Source of the DNA: Arthrobacter sp. MMS18-M83
GTDB taxonomy: Bacteria; Actinomycetota; Actinomycetes; Actinomycetales; Micrococcaceae
Length of the DNA: 64,000 bases
NCBI RefSeq assembly: GCF_026683955.1
Contig: NZ_CP113343.1
Location: forward strand, 4,092,001-4,156,000
Direction: 5' to 3'
The notes under the pieces are model-generated. The model ran no database searches. It was not told the DNA's origin and saw nothing but the letters and a program-made list of their open reading frames with translations. The translations under genes and the position numbers were made by a program. Positions 54,740 to 63,379 of this stretch are shown piece after piece (positions within the stretch are counted from its first letter, which is position 1; each line of letters begins with the position of its first letter).

Positions 54740-55929
54740 ATGACTCCCGGACGCCCCGTTCCCCCGCCCCTTGGCAAACCGCTCGTCGTGAGTGACGAGA
54801 CTGTGGACGCCGCGCCCTCCACCCCATCACCCCCCGTGGCCGCGAAGGGCTCGCCGACACTCGCGGCTGCCTACGGTGCGACTTCTGCGGTGAGCGGTCT
54901 TGTCCCCCGACTGTGGCCCGCCGCGCACCCAAGGAAGACGACGTCGAGATCGAGATCGAATTCTGCGGCCTGTGCCACTCCGATGTCCACGCGACAAGGG
55001 GCGAATGGGGGGCCCAAAGCTATCCGCTGGTTCCAGGCCACGAAATCGTGGGCCGGGTCCGCAGCGTGGGCTCGGACGTCGACGACTTCGCGCCCGGTGA
55101 CCTGGTGGGCGTCGGCTGCTTGGTGGACTCCTGCCGGGAGTGCGACAGCTGCCTCGAAGGCCTTGAACAGTATTGCGAACGCGGAAATGTGGGAACCTAC
55201 GGCGTGAGGGACGGCCGGAACGGCGACGCCATCACCCAGGGCGGTTACTCAACCTCGGTGGTGGTTGACCGCCGCTTCGTATTGCGCGTGCCCGAGGGCC
55301 TTGACCCGGCCGCGGTGGCGCCATTGCTGTGCGCGGGCATCACTACCTACTCGCCGCTGCGTTACTTCGACGTCGAGGAAGGGGACGTGGTGGGCGTCGT
55401 CGGACTCGGCGGACTGGGCCACATGGCCGTCAAGATCGCCAAGGCCATGGGAGCGCAGGTGGTGGTCTTCACCACCTCGGACGCCAAGATGGAGGCGGCA
55501 ATCGAGCTTGGTGCGGACGACGTGATCCTCTCGAAGGACCCCGAAGCCATGGAGAGCGCCAACCGCACCATAGACGTGATTATCGACACCGTTGCGGCGC
55601 CCCATGATCTGAACCCGTACTTCCGCACCTTGCGGCTGAACGGCGCCCTCTTCCAATTAGGACTGCCTTCCACCGACATGCCTCCGGTCAGCCCCGGCGC
55701 GCTGATCCGGCGCCGGCTCTCCTACGCTGGCTCGCTGATCGGCGGGATTGCCGAGACTCAGGAAATGCTGGACTTCTGTGCTGAGCACGGCCTGGTCAGC
55801 GATGTCGAAGTCGTCACCGCTCGGCAACTCAATGAAGCCTTCGATCGTATGGTTGCCGGGGACGTCAAATACCGTTTCGTCCTCGATACCAAGACCCTTC
55901 AGCCCGCTTCGGAAAAGGCAGACGTATGA
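54740..55929 (+). pseudogene. zinc alcohol dehydrogenase, frameshifted near its N-terminus
   Basis: A medium-chain Zn-dependent alcohol/aldehyde reductase. The main frame (from about 54913) has FCGLCHSDVHATRGEWG (catalytic Cys), VPGHEIVGRV (His-Glu), the four structural-zinc Cys in CLVDSCRECDSCLEGLEQYC, GGLGHMAVKIAKAMG (NAD(P) site) and DTVAAPHDL. The usual N-terminal strand AAAYGATSAVSGLVP lies in another frame; one missing base in the C run 54904-54908 separates them. A further 40-residue Pro-rich N-terminus precedes it and is unusual, perhaps from misplaced start. Without the indel it would be a YahK/AdhC-type enzyme. The HIT gene overlaps its end. Confidence 0.82.
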
Positions 55930-56354
55930 GCACCCTGTTTACCAAGATCATCAACGGCGAGATTCCCGGGCGTTTTGTCTGGAAGGACGACGACGTGGTG
56001 GCCTTCCTGACCATTGCCCCCATCACCCAGGGCCACACCTTGGTGGTCCCTCGAGACGAGGTTGATTCCTGGACCGACGCTTCTCCCGAATTGTTGGGCA
56101 AGGTCATGGATGTGGCCCAGAAGATCGGCAAAGTGCAAGAGGATGTTTTCGCGGCCAAACGCATCGGCGTTCTCGTGGAGGGCTTTGAGATCGAGCACCT
56201 GCACGTCCACGTGTGGCCGGCTTACTCCATGGCCGATTTCGAGGTCCACAACGTTGACCGCCACCCGGATCCCGCAACAATGGACACCAGCGGGGTCAAG
56301 CTTCGTGCCGGCCTCCGCGCCGCCGGGCACGGAGAGTTCGTTCCGGCGGACTGA
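55926..56354 (+). CDS. HIT family nucleotide-binding protein
   Basis: A 142-residue histidine-triad protein with TKIINGEIPGRFVWKDDDVVAFLTIAPITQGHTLVVPR at the start and the triad HLHVHV at residues 91-96. HIT proteins cleave AMP-linked nucleotides such as AMP-lysine or dinucleoside polyphosphates. The ATG overlaps the dehydrogenase stop by four bases (ATGA). The gene ends just before the intergenic inverted-repeat element. Confidence 0.93.
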   Translation: MSTLFTKIINGEIPGRFVWKDDDVVAFLTIAPITQGHTLVVPRDEVDSWTDASPELLGKVMDVAQKIGKVQEDVFAAKRIGVLVEGFEIEHLHVHVWPAYSMADFEVHNVDRHPDPATMDTSGVKLRAGLRAAGHGEFVPAD

Positions 56355-56379
56355 GGCAGGATCCCGCGGAACTCTCCCA

Positions 56380-56632
56380 GATGCTCGCTCACCTTTGGCG
56401 CCTTTTCCCGATCCTCCTGCAGATATAGGCCGTTTTGGGGCGACGCTCGCTCGCCTTTGATGGAGAAACCCGAAACCCTCCTGCACAGGACTGCTCCCCG
56501 GAAGTTGGACTGAGAAATTCAGTTCCGATTTTCGGGGAGCGGTTTTATGAGCTGCAGGAGGGTTTCAGTTTTGACCCTCATAAGTGCAGGAGGGTTGAAA
56601 GAATGGCCGCGATAAGTGGGCGAGCGTCGGTA
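56380..56632. repeat. nested inverted-repeat intergenic element
   Basis: The 340 bases between convergent HIT and hrpA genes hold no gene but a layered palindrome. Unit GAYGCTCGCTCRCCTTTG occurs at 56380 and 56442; CCTCCTGCA at 56413 and 56477. Inverted copies TGCAGGAGGG occur at 56553 and 56585, and CGAGCGTCG at 56621. The centre forms a stem from CTGCTCCCCG (56491) and CGGGGAGCGG (56533). This resembles a REP/BOX-like family. Confidence 0.8.
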
Positions 56633-56697
56633 CGCTCCCGGCGCGTCACGGGACGGGCTGAGGGAGGTGGGGCGAGTATTTTGTGCCTGCGCCTCGG

Positions 56698-59600
56698 CTA
56701 CGCGGGTGCCAACGCTTGGTTGAGAACCGTCCGGATACGCTTTTCCGAGACCGAGTAGGCCGTGCCAAGCTCGACCGCGAAGAGGCTGACGCGGAGTTCT
56801 TCGATCATCCAGCGCACCCGTGTTAACTCGGCACCGGCCCTTCGGCCGGGCAGCAGCGCAGAGACGGCGTCGTCGTAGTCATCTTCCAAGGCCTGCACGA
56901 CAGACATGTTCAGCCCGTCCCGCTGGACATTGTTCGGAAGCTTTTCGAGGCGCTTCTCGATTCCGGCCAGGTATCGAGGCAGTTGGCTGAGCTGTGCGTA
57001 GCCCGTCCGTGCCACAAAACCGGGGAAGACGAGTTGCTCCAGTTGGCTCTTCATATCGTTGAGCGCACTGATCAAGGTGAGGCTCGTGCTGCCCTTGAGT
57101 TGCTTCTCGATCCGCCGGGTGCTGGCCAGGACGCGTTCGACGACGGCTGTCACCGTGAAGACGGTGTCGATCAGTTCCGCTCGGACCACTTCGTAAAGGG
57201 CATCGAACGCTGCCTTGTCCCAGGGGAGTTCGGCCGGAGTCAGCTTGTCGATAGCCGCGAGGGCGCAGTCTGCGATCAAAGCGCTCACTGAGCCGTGCGG
57301 GTTCTGGCTGAACGTCAGTTTCTCGGTGTTGTTCAAGTGTTCCAGGACATAGCGGTCCGGGGCGGGAACGCGGAGAGCGAGCAAACGGATGACACCGCCA
57401 CGCATTGCCGACTCTTGCTCCGCCCGGGTCTGGAACACCTGCAGCGCGACGGATTTGCCCTCGTCTACCAGGGCCGGAAATCCCGTGACGTCGTGCCCTT
57501 TCACCGTGCGGGTCACTTGGCGCTCAATTGCGCCGAAGGTCCACTCAGTGAGCCCGCTTTGCTCGGACAGGAAACCGGCTGCCTGTGGGGCCGGGCTGCC
57601 GCCGGACGAGGCGGGAACTCCGGCAGCGGTAACCCCGGCAGTGGGCGCTCCGGTGCCCTTCGGCCCGTTGGTGCGGGCCGTCGTCGCAGGTGTTGCCCCG
57701 AGGGATTCGGCGATGGCCCGTCGCGTAGCCGGGGCCAGTTGTTCCTGGAGGGCAGCAAGGTCCTTACCTTCGTCCAGCACCTTGCCGCGGCTGTCCACCA
57801 CCTTGAAACTGACACGCAGATGCGCCGGCACAGCGTCCCAATTCCATGAGCCACGCGGAATGATGTGCCCGCGGACACGGCGCAGCACGAGCTCGAGCGA
57901 GGCCTCAAGGTCGTCCGAGGCCGGATCGAAGTCACTCACCAAGGCAGCAGCCGCTTGCCGGGCAACATCCGGGGCGGGGACGAAGTTCTTCCGGATGTGT
58001 TTGGGCAGCGACTTGATCAACGCCGTGACGAGCTCCACCCGTTGGCCGGGGATCTGCCATCTGAAGGCGGCGTCGTCGAGCTGGTTCAGGAACAGCACGG
58101 GGACTTCGGCTGTGACACCGTCCGAGGGATTAGGCGGCGAGCCGGGAGCCACGGGGTGGAATTCGTAGCTCAGCGGCAGCTCAAAGCCTTTGTGCAGCCA
58201 TGTTTTCGGATAAGCAGAATCATCCAAGGCCTCGGCGTCCTCGCTGATGAGGAGTGATTGGTCGAAGTCCAGCAGGGTGGGGTCTTGCTGGCGGGCTTCC
58301 TTCCACCATTTGTCGAAGTGCCGTTCGGAGACCACGTCCTTGCCGATTCTGACGTCGTAGAACTCGAAAAGCGTGTGGTCGTCCACCAGGATGTCCCGGC
58401 GGCGCATCCTCGTCTCGAGTTCCTCGATCTCGTGGAGCAAGGCGCGGTTGCGGTGGAAGAATTTGTGGTGGGTCTTCCAATCGCCCTCAACGAGGGCGTG
58501 CCGGATGAAGAGTTCGCGGGAAAGCTCCGGGTCGATCCGGCCGTAATTGATGCGGCGGTTCGGGATGATCGGAACTCCGTAGAGCATCACCTTCTCGTGC
58601 GCCATGACCGAACCTGTCCGGGCAGACCAGTGGGGCTCGCTGTAGGAGCGCTTCACGAGATCCGGTGCTACTTGCTCGGCCCACAGGGGATCGAACTTCG
58701 CCGCGACCCGGGCCCACAGCCGGCTTGTCTCAACCAATTCCGCGGCCATGACAAAGGCCGGAGACTTCTTGAACAAAGCTGAGCCCGGGAAGATGGCGAA
58801 CCGGCTGCCGCGTGCTCCGGCGTATTCGCGCTTGCGTTCATCCAGCAAGCCGATGTGGCTCAGCAGCCCCGAGAGCAAGCTGATGTGGATGGCCTCGTTG
58901 TTGCCTACGGGGTCGGCCTCGCGCTTGTTGTCGATAGCGATGCCCAGTGGCTTGGCGAGCTGGCGCAATTGCTGGAAAAGGTCCTGCCATTCGCGGACGC
59001 GCAAGTAGTTGATGAACTCGTTCCTGCAGAGCCGGCGGAATTGCGTGGAGGAGAGCTCCTGCTGCTTTTCCTGGATGTAGTTCCAAAGATTCAGGAATCC
59101 GGTGAAGTCCGAGTTCTCGTCCCGGAAGCGTGCGTGCTTCTCCGCTGCAAGTTGTTGCTTGTCCGTCGGGCGCTCGCGCGGATCCTGAATGGTCAAAGCG
59201 GCCGCCAGGATCATGACTTCTTTGACGCACCCGCGCCTTCCGGCCTCCACAATCATCCTGCCAAGCCGGGGGTCAACCGGCAGCTGAGCCAACTTCTGCC
59301 CGACGGCGGTCAGGCCGCCGCCCGTCTGCCCGTTGCCTCGGTCGCCCGTGGGGGGAGTGCCGCCGTCGCCCGTGCGGGCAGGGCTCAGGGCGCCGAGTTC
59401 GCGCAACAGCGTGACGCCGTCGTTGATGGCACGGGAGTCAGGCGGCTCAACAAACGGAAAGTTCTCGACGTCTTTGGGGCCGCGGGCTACACCCATGGCA
59501 GTCATCTGCAGGATGACGGCCGCGAGGTTGGTCCTCAGGATCTCCGGATCAGTGAACTGGGGACGGGACTCGAAGTCGTCCTCCGAATAGAGCCGGATCG

Positions 59601-60684
59601 CGATCCCTTCGGAGACACGCCCGCAGCGGCCGGAACGTTGGCTTGCCGATGCCTGAGATACACGTTCAATCGGCAGCCGTTGCACCTTGGTCCGGTGCGA
59701 GTAACGCGAGATACGGGCCGTACCGGTGTCGATGACGTACTTGATGCCAGGAACCGTCAGCGAGGTTTCCGCGACATTCGTGGCCAGGATGATCCGCCTC
59801 TTACCGCCGGGGTTGAAGACCCTGTGCTGCTCCTGCAGGCTCAAGCGGGCAAACAGTGGCAGGACTTCGGTTCCCGCCAGCCTTCGGTTGGACGCGATCC
59901 GGCCGTTCAGGGCCTCCGCTGCGTCGCGGATCTCGCGCTCGCCGGAGAAGAACACCAGAATGTCGCCGGGAGCTTCCAGCGCAAGTTCGTCGACGGCGTC
60001 GCACACTGCATCGAGGGGATCGCGGTCTTCTTCGAGTTCGTCGTCGGACGCGTCTTCATCGCCGCCACCGGCGGGCTGGGACAGTGGCCGGTAGCGGATT
60101 TCCACGGGGTATGTCCGGCCCGAGACCTCGATGATCGGCGCGGGCTCTTCCTCGCTGCCGAAATGCTTGGCGAAACGCTGGGGATCGATCGTGGCCGAGG
60201 TGATGATGACCTTCAGGTCCGGCCGCTGCGGCAGGATCCGCTTGAGGTAGCCCAGGATGAAGTCGATGTTGAGGCTGCGCTCGTGCGCCTCGTCGATGAT
60301 GATCGCCCTGTAATTCCGCAGCAGCTTGTCGCGCTGGATTTCCGCGAGCAGGATGCCGTCGGTCATCAACTTGATCTTGGTGGCCTTGCTGACCTCGCCT
60401 GTGAATCGGACCTGGAAGCCGACTTCCTGCCCGATCTCCACTCCCATCTCAAAGGCGATACGTTCGGCAACCGTTCGTGCGGCAAGGCGGCGCGGCTGGG
60501 TGTGCCCAATCAGCCCCTTGTCTCCGAGGCCGAGTTCCAGGCACATCTTGGGGATCTGGGTAGTCTTGCCGGAGCCGGTTTCGCCGGCGATGATGGTCAC
60601 CTGGTTCGCGGCGATGGCCGCCATCAAGTCCTCGCGGCGCTCGGAGACGGGCAGCTCTGCGGGGTAGGAAATATGAAGTGTCAT
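56698..60684 (-). CDS. hrpA: ATP-dependent RNA helicase HrpA
   Basis: A DEAH-box helicase of about 1328 residues, the length of HrpA proteins. Walker A GETGSGKT is at residues 34-41, then DEAHERS at 131-137, SATID motif III, and QRSGRCGRVSEGI motif VI; a helicase-associated/OB region and a long C-terminal domain follow. HrpA acts on mRNA and stalled ribosomes in E. coli. The ATG at 60684 gives MTLHISYPAELP; extra upstream residues are not supported. A Pro/Gly/Thr-rich linker interrupts the C-terminal part, about residues 990-1040. Confidence 0.94.
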   Translation of the reverse strand: MTLHISYPAELPVSERREDLMAAIAANQVTIIAGETGSGKTTQIPKMCLELGLGDKGLIGHTQPRRLAARTVAERIAFEMGVEIGQEVGFQVRFTGEVSKATKIKLMTDGILLAEIQRDKLLRNYRAIIIDEAHERSLNIDFILGYLKRILPQRPDLKVIITSATIDPQRFAKHFGSEEEPAPIIEVSGRTYPVEIRYRPLSQPAGGGDEDASDDELEEDRDPLDAVCDAVDELALEAPGDILVFFSGEREIRDAAEALNGRIASNRRLAGTEVLPLFARLSLQEQHRVFNPGGKRRIILATNVAETSLTVPGIKYVIDTGTARISRYSHRTKVQRLPIERVSQASASQRSGRCGRVSEGIAIRLYSEDDFESRPQFTDPEILRTNLAAVILQMTAMGVARGPKDVENFPFVEPPDSRAINDGVTLLRELGALSPARTGDGGTPPTGDRGNGQTGGGLTAVGQKLAQLPVDPRLGRMIVEAGRRGCVKEVMILAAALTIQDPRERPTDKQQLAAEKHARFRDENSDFTGFLNLWNYIQEKQQELSSTQFRRLCRNEFINYLRVREWQDLFQQLRQLAKPLGIAIDNKREADPVGNNEAIHISLLSGLLSHIGLLDERKREYAGARGSRFAIFPGSALFKKSPAFVMAAELVETSRLWARVAAKFDPLWAEQVAPDLVKRSYSEPHWSARTGSVMAHEKVMLYGVPIIPNRRINYGRIDPELSRELFIRHALVEGDWKTHHKFFHRNRALLHEIEELETRMRRRDILVDDHTLFEFYDVRIGKDVVSERHFDKWWKEARQQDPTLLDFDQSLLISEDAEALDDSAYPKTWLHKGFELPLSYEFHPVAPGSPPNPSDGVTAEVPVLFLNQLDDAAFRWQIPGQRVELVTALIKSLPKHIRKNFVPAPDVARQAAAALVSDFDPASDDLEASLELVLRRVRGHIIPRGSWNWDAVPAHLRVSFKVVDSRGKVLDEGKDLAALQEQLAPATRRAIAESLGATPATTARTNGPKGTGAPTAGVTAAGVPASSGGSPAPQAAGFLSEQSGLTEWTFGAIERQVTRTVKGHDVTGFPALVDEGKSVALQVFQTRAEQESAMRGGVIRLLALRVPAPDRYVLEHLNNTEKLTFSQNPHGSVSALIADCALAAIDKLTPAELPWDKAAFDALYEVVRAELIDTVFTVTAVVERVLASTRRIEKQLKGSTSLTLISALNDMKSQLEQLVFPGFVARTGYAQLSQLPRYLAGIEKRLEKLPNNVQRDGLNMSVVQALEDDYDDAVSALLPGRRAGAELTRVRWMIEELRVSLFAVELGTAYSVSEKRIRTVLNQALAPA

Positions 60685-60697
60685 GGCTGCTGACAGT

Positions 60698-61684
60698 CTA
60701 CTGTGGCTGCGCGTCGCCTCGCAGCGCGTGGTTCCCTGCGGCTTTTTCCAAACGCCCGGCCATGGTGCGGGCGTAGTCCTTGAACTCCTCGGGAGAGATG
60801 ATCTCAAAGTCCATGTCCAGGGCAGCGAGGTGGGCCGCTGGCTGCGCCAGGCTGTCCCAGCCCGCGCGGAGCAGGGTGGCGTTCCCGCCGTCGTCGCTCA
60901 AGCTGGCGAGTTGCGGGCCGACGACGGCGGCCACCTCGCCAATGGGGGCATGGAGGCGCACGACGACGTCGTAGCGGTAAGGCGAGCGGGTGACGGATCG
61001 CTGGACGTAGTCCGCGAGGTCCTTGGCCGGCAGGGGGCGCGGCACATACCTTTTCCGTTCAACCGGCAAGGAAGCGATGCGGTCCGCGCGGAACGTGCGC
61101 CAGTCTTCCCGGTCGACGTCCCACGCCACCAGGTACCAGCGGCGCCCGGTGTCCACCAAGCGGTAAGGCTCCACGAGGCGGCGGCCGGCGTCGCCGTCGG
61201 CTTTGACGTAATCAAAACTGAGTTGCCGTTTGTCTGTGATCGCGGCAGAGACCACCGTGAGCTGCTGGGGGTCCACCGACGCCGCGTTGCTCGGCAGCGT
61301 GGTGACCGCGGCCTTGAGCATCGCGAATTTCGGGCGGAGACGCGCAGGCAGCACCTGCTCGAGCTTGGCCAAGGCTCGAACCGACGCTTCGCCGATACCG
61401 GCGACCGGACCCGCCGCCACGGAGTTGAGCCCCAGTGCGACGGCGAGTGCTTCATTGTCGTCGAGCAGCAACGGCGGGAGCTGCGCCCCGGCGCCCAGCT
61501 GGTAGCCGCCGGCTATGCCCGGCGAAGCGTGGATGGGGTAGCCGAGGTTCCGGAGCTTGTCGATGTCGCGGCGGACGGTGCGCTCGGTGACACCCATCCG
61601 CTTGGCCAATGCCGGGCCGGTCCATTCTCGCCGGACTTGCAGCAGGGACAGCAATTGCAGCAGCCTGGCGGACGTCTGGATCAT
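60698..61684 (-). CDS. WYL domain transcriptional regulator (YafY-like)
   Basis: A 328-residue regulator: N-terminal HTH (MIQTSARLLQLLSLLQ, then RMGVTERTVRRDIDKLRNLGYPI), a WYL domain (LVDTGRRWYLVAWDVDREDWRTFRADRI) and a C-terminal WCX-type extension. WYL proteins sense ligands, often nucleotides or DNA damage products; ligand here unknown. It is 13 bases upstream of hrpA on the same strand, so likely cotranscribed. ATG at 61684 is preferred over one ten residues earlier. Confidence 0.9.
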   Translation of the reverse strand: MIQTSARLLQLLSLLQVRREWTGPALAKRMGVTERTVRRDIDKLRNLGYPIHASPGIAGGYQLGAGAQLPPLLLDDNEALAVALGLNSVAAGPVAGIGEASVRALAKLEQVLPARLRPKFAMLKAAVTTLPSNAASVDPQQLTVVSAAITDKRQLSFDYVKADGDAGRRLVEPYRLVDTGRRWYLVAWDVDREDWRTFRADRIASLPVERKRYVPRPLPAKDLADYVQRSVTRSPYRYDVVVRLHAPIGEVAAVVGPQLASLSDDGGNATLLRAGWDSLAQPAAHLAALDMDFEIISPEEFKDYARTMAGRLEKAAGNHALRGDAQPQ

Positions 61685-61832
61685 GGCATTGAATCTAGCC
61701 CACAATGCGGACAATAGCCGTCCTCATTGAGTTCTAGACTGTGTCCGAGCCTTTCTGGCAACGGATGCGCCGCGCAGGAGGGCTCGGACAGAGTGTGGTT
61801 AGAGATAGCGCGTGGTTAGAGACAGGGCGTTG

Positions 61833-62003
61833 TTAGAAGACGCGAAGCGTCCAGTAAGGGGTGCTAGGCAGTTCCTTGGCGGTCCAAGGCTCTTCGGAAC
61901 GGACGGGGGGAAGGTGACCGCGGCCGTCCCGAAGAACTGCTGAGACGGTAGCAGCGGCAGTGATGACGAGGATGATGAACACCAGGATTCCGACGATTTC
62001 CAT
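61833..62003 (-). CDS. small single-helix membrane protein
   Basis: A 56-residue protein: helix MEIVGILVFIILVITAAATV, then charged LRDGRGHLPPVRSEEPWTAKELPS. GGAG lies five bases before the ATG. One TM helix and a short cytoplasmic Pro/Glu-rich tail match small hypothetical proteins I recall from Arthrobacter-like genomes; no function is known. It is divergent from the GlxA-type regulator. Confidence 0.7.
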   Translation of the reverse strand: MEIVGILVFIILVITAAATVSAVLRDGRGHLPPVRSEEPWTAKELPSTPYWTLRVF

Positions 62004-62084
62004 GTCTCCATCGTGTTCCTGATCCAGTCCAAGAAACAGTGGCAGAAATGACCCATTTAGGCAATTTTCTGCCACACTGGAACT

Positions 62085-63053
62085 ATGTTGAAAACGGTGG
62101 CAATCATTGTGGTTCCCAACTTCTCGATCTTCGAGTTCGGGACCGCCTACGAGGTCTTTGGCATTGATCGCAAGGACCGGGGGAGCGGCGTTCCCAGCTT
62201 TGATTTCAGGGTCTGCACCCCTGTCCCGGGCGATGTCAGGATGAAGTCCGGCCTGTCGATGCACGTCGGCCTGGGGCTGGAGGCCGCGGACGATGCCGAC
62301 CTCGTCATCATGGCCCCCTACGGCAGGGACGAGGACGTTCCGGAATCCGTGCTGGATGCCCTAAGGGCAGCCCACGCGCGCGGGGCATGGGTCATGTCGA
62401 TTTGTTCCGGAGCATACGCACTGGCGCGCGCCGGGCTCTTGGACGGGCGCCGCTGCACCACCCACTGGCACTACTCGCAGGACCTGGCCAGCAGGTATCC
62501 GATGATCCATGTGGACGAGAACGTGCTCTACGTCCAGGACGGAACACTCATTACGAGCGCGGGTACGGCAGCAGGGATTGACGCTTGCCTGCATCTGGTC
62601 CGTGTGGAGTTGGGTGCCAATGTCGCAACAGCCATTGCGCGCGACATGGTGGTTCCGCCGCACCGGGACGGCGGCCAGGCCCAGTTCATCGATCGGCCCA
62701 TGCCCACGTGCGGCTCGGCGCCCATGGAGGCCTTGCTGCGCTGGATGGTGGAGAACCTGGAGCGGGACCACAGCGTCAACGAACTGGCGTCCCGGCTTCA
62801 CATGTCCGCCCGGACCTTCGCCCGCCGTTTCCGGGCCGAGACAGGCGCCACACCTGCAGCCTGGCTCAACTCGCAGCGAGTGCTCCGAGCCCAGGAACTC
62901 CTGGAAACCACCGAACTGAACATTGACGAAGTTGCGCGCGAAGCCGGGTTCGGGCATTCCGTGCTGCTAAGGCACCACTTTGCCAAGGTCCTGGACACGA
63001 GCCCGCAGTCCTACCGGAGGGCTTTCCGCGGCCAGTTGGCCGAAGTCGGCTAG
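62085..63053 (+). CDS. GlxA family transcriptional regulator (DJ-1/PfpI + AraC HTH)
   Basis: A 322-residue regulator combining an N-terminal class-I amidotransferase/DJ-1-like domain (VAIIVVPNFSIFEFGTAYEVFG; nucleophile-elbow MSICSGAYALA with a Cys) and C-terminal AraC HTH (HSVNELASRLHMSARTFARRFRAETGATPAAWLNSQRV). Such proteins sense small nitrogen or carbonyl compounds; ligand not known. It stands next to a tiny membrane protein and convergent to the emfourin gene, overlapping its stop by four bases. Confidence 0.92.
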   Translation: MLKTVAIIVVPNFSIFEFGTAYEVFGIDRKDRGSGVPSFDFRVCTPVPGDVRMKSGLSMHVGLGLEAADDADLVIMAPYGRDEDVPESVLDALRAAHARGAWVMSICSGAYALARAGLLDGRRCTTHWHYSQDLASRYPMIHVDENVLYVQDGTLITSAGTAAGIDACLHLVRVELGANVATAIARDMVVPPHRDGGQAQFIDRPMPTCGSAPMEALLRWMVENLERDHSVNELASRLHMSARTFARRFRAETGATPAAWLNSQRVLRAQELLETTELNIDEVAREAGFGHSVLLRHHFAKVLDTSPQSYRRAFRGQLAEVG

Positions 63054-63346
63054 CGGAGGGTTTCCCGGCCTTCCACCTTGGCGTGCTCCACGAGGGTGTG
63101 CCATGGTCCGGTGACAGCGGTTTCCGGGAGCGTTGCCCGGTGTTGTCCCGCGCGGATCGAATACATGAACCGGTCGGCTTGCCCGGCTACTTGCCCAGCC
63201 GATTGCCCGCGCGACGGCACCTGATCCCAAGGGCAGGCCTCCACGATCGGCATCCAGCGTTGCTTATCTTCGGAGCTGGCGGCATCCACGGTCCAGACGC
63301 GCGTGATCGCGGCGACGCCGCCGCTGCGCTGGACGGTGATTTTCAT
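63050..63346 (-). CDS. emfourin-type protealysin inhibitor
   Basis: A 98-residue protein starting MKITVQRSGGVAAITRVWTV, with a RMFY-type FMYSIRAGQHRATLPE segment near the middle and EHAKVE at the end. This is the emfourin family, small proteins that bind and inhibit M4 proteases of the protealysin group. No signal peptide is present. It sits 33 bases downstream of an M4 protease gene on the same strand, the standard pair. Function as inhibitor is inferred from family and context. Confidence 0.88.
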   Translation of the reverse strand: MKITVQRSGGVAAITRVWTVDAASSEDKQRWMPIVEACPWDQVPSRGQSAGQVAGQADRFMYSIRAGQHRATLPETAVTGPWHTLVEHAKVEGRETLR

Positions 63347-63379
63347 GTTCGACGGCTTCCACTGCTCTGGTAAGTGTTG

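Noticed and set aside
58855..60693. A 612-codon open frame antisense to hrpA
   Set aside because: GC-rich third-position shadow of hrpA; no motifs and no ribosome site.
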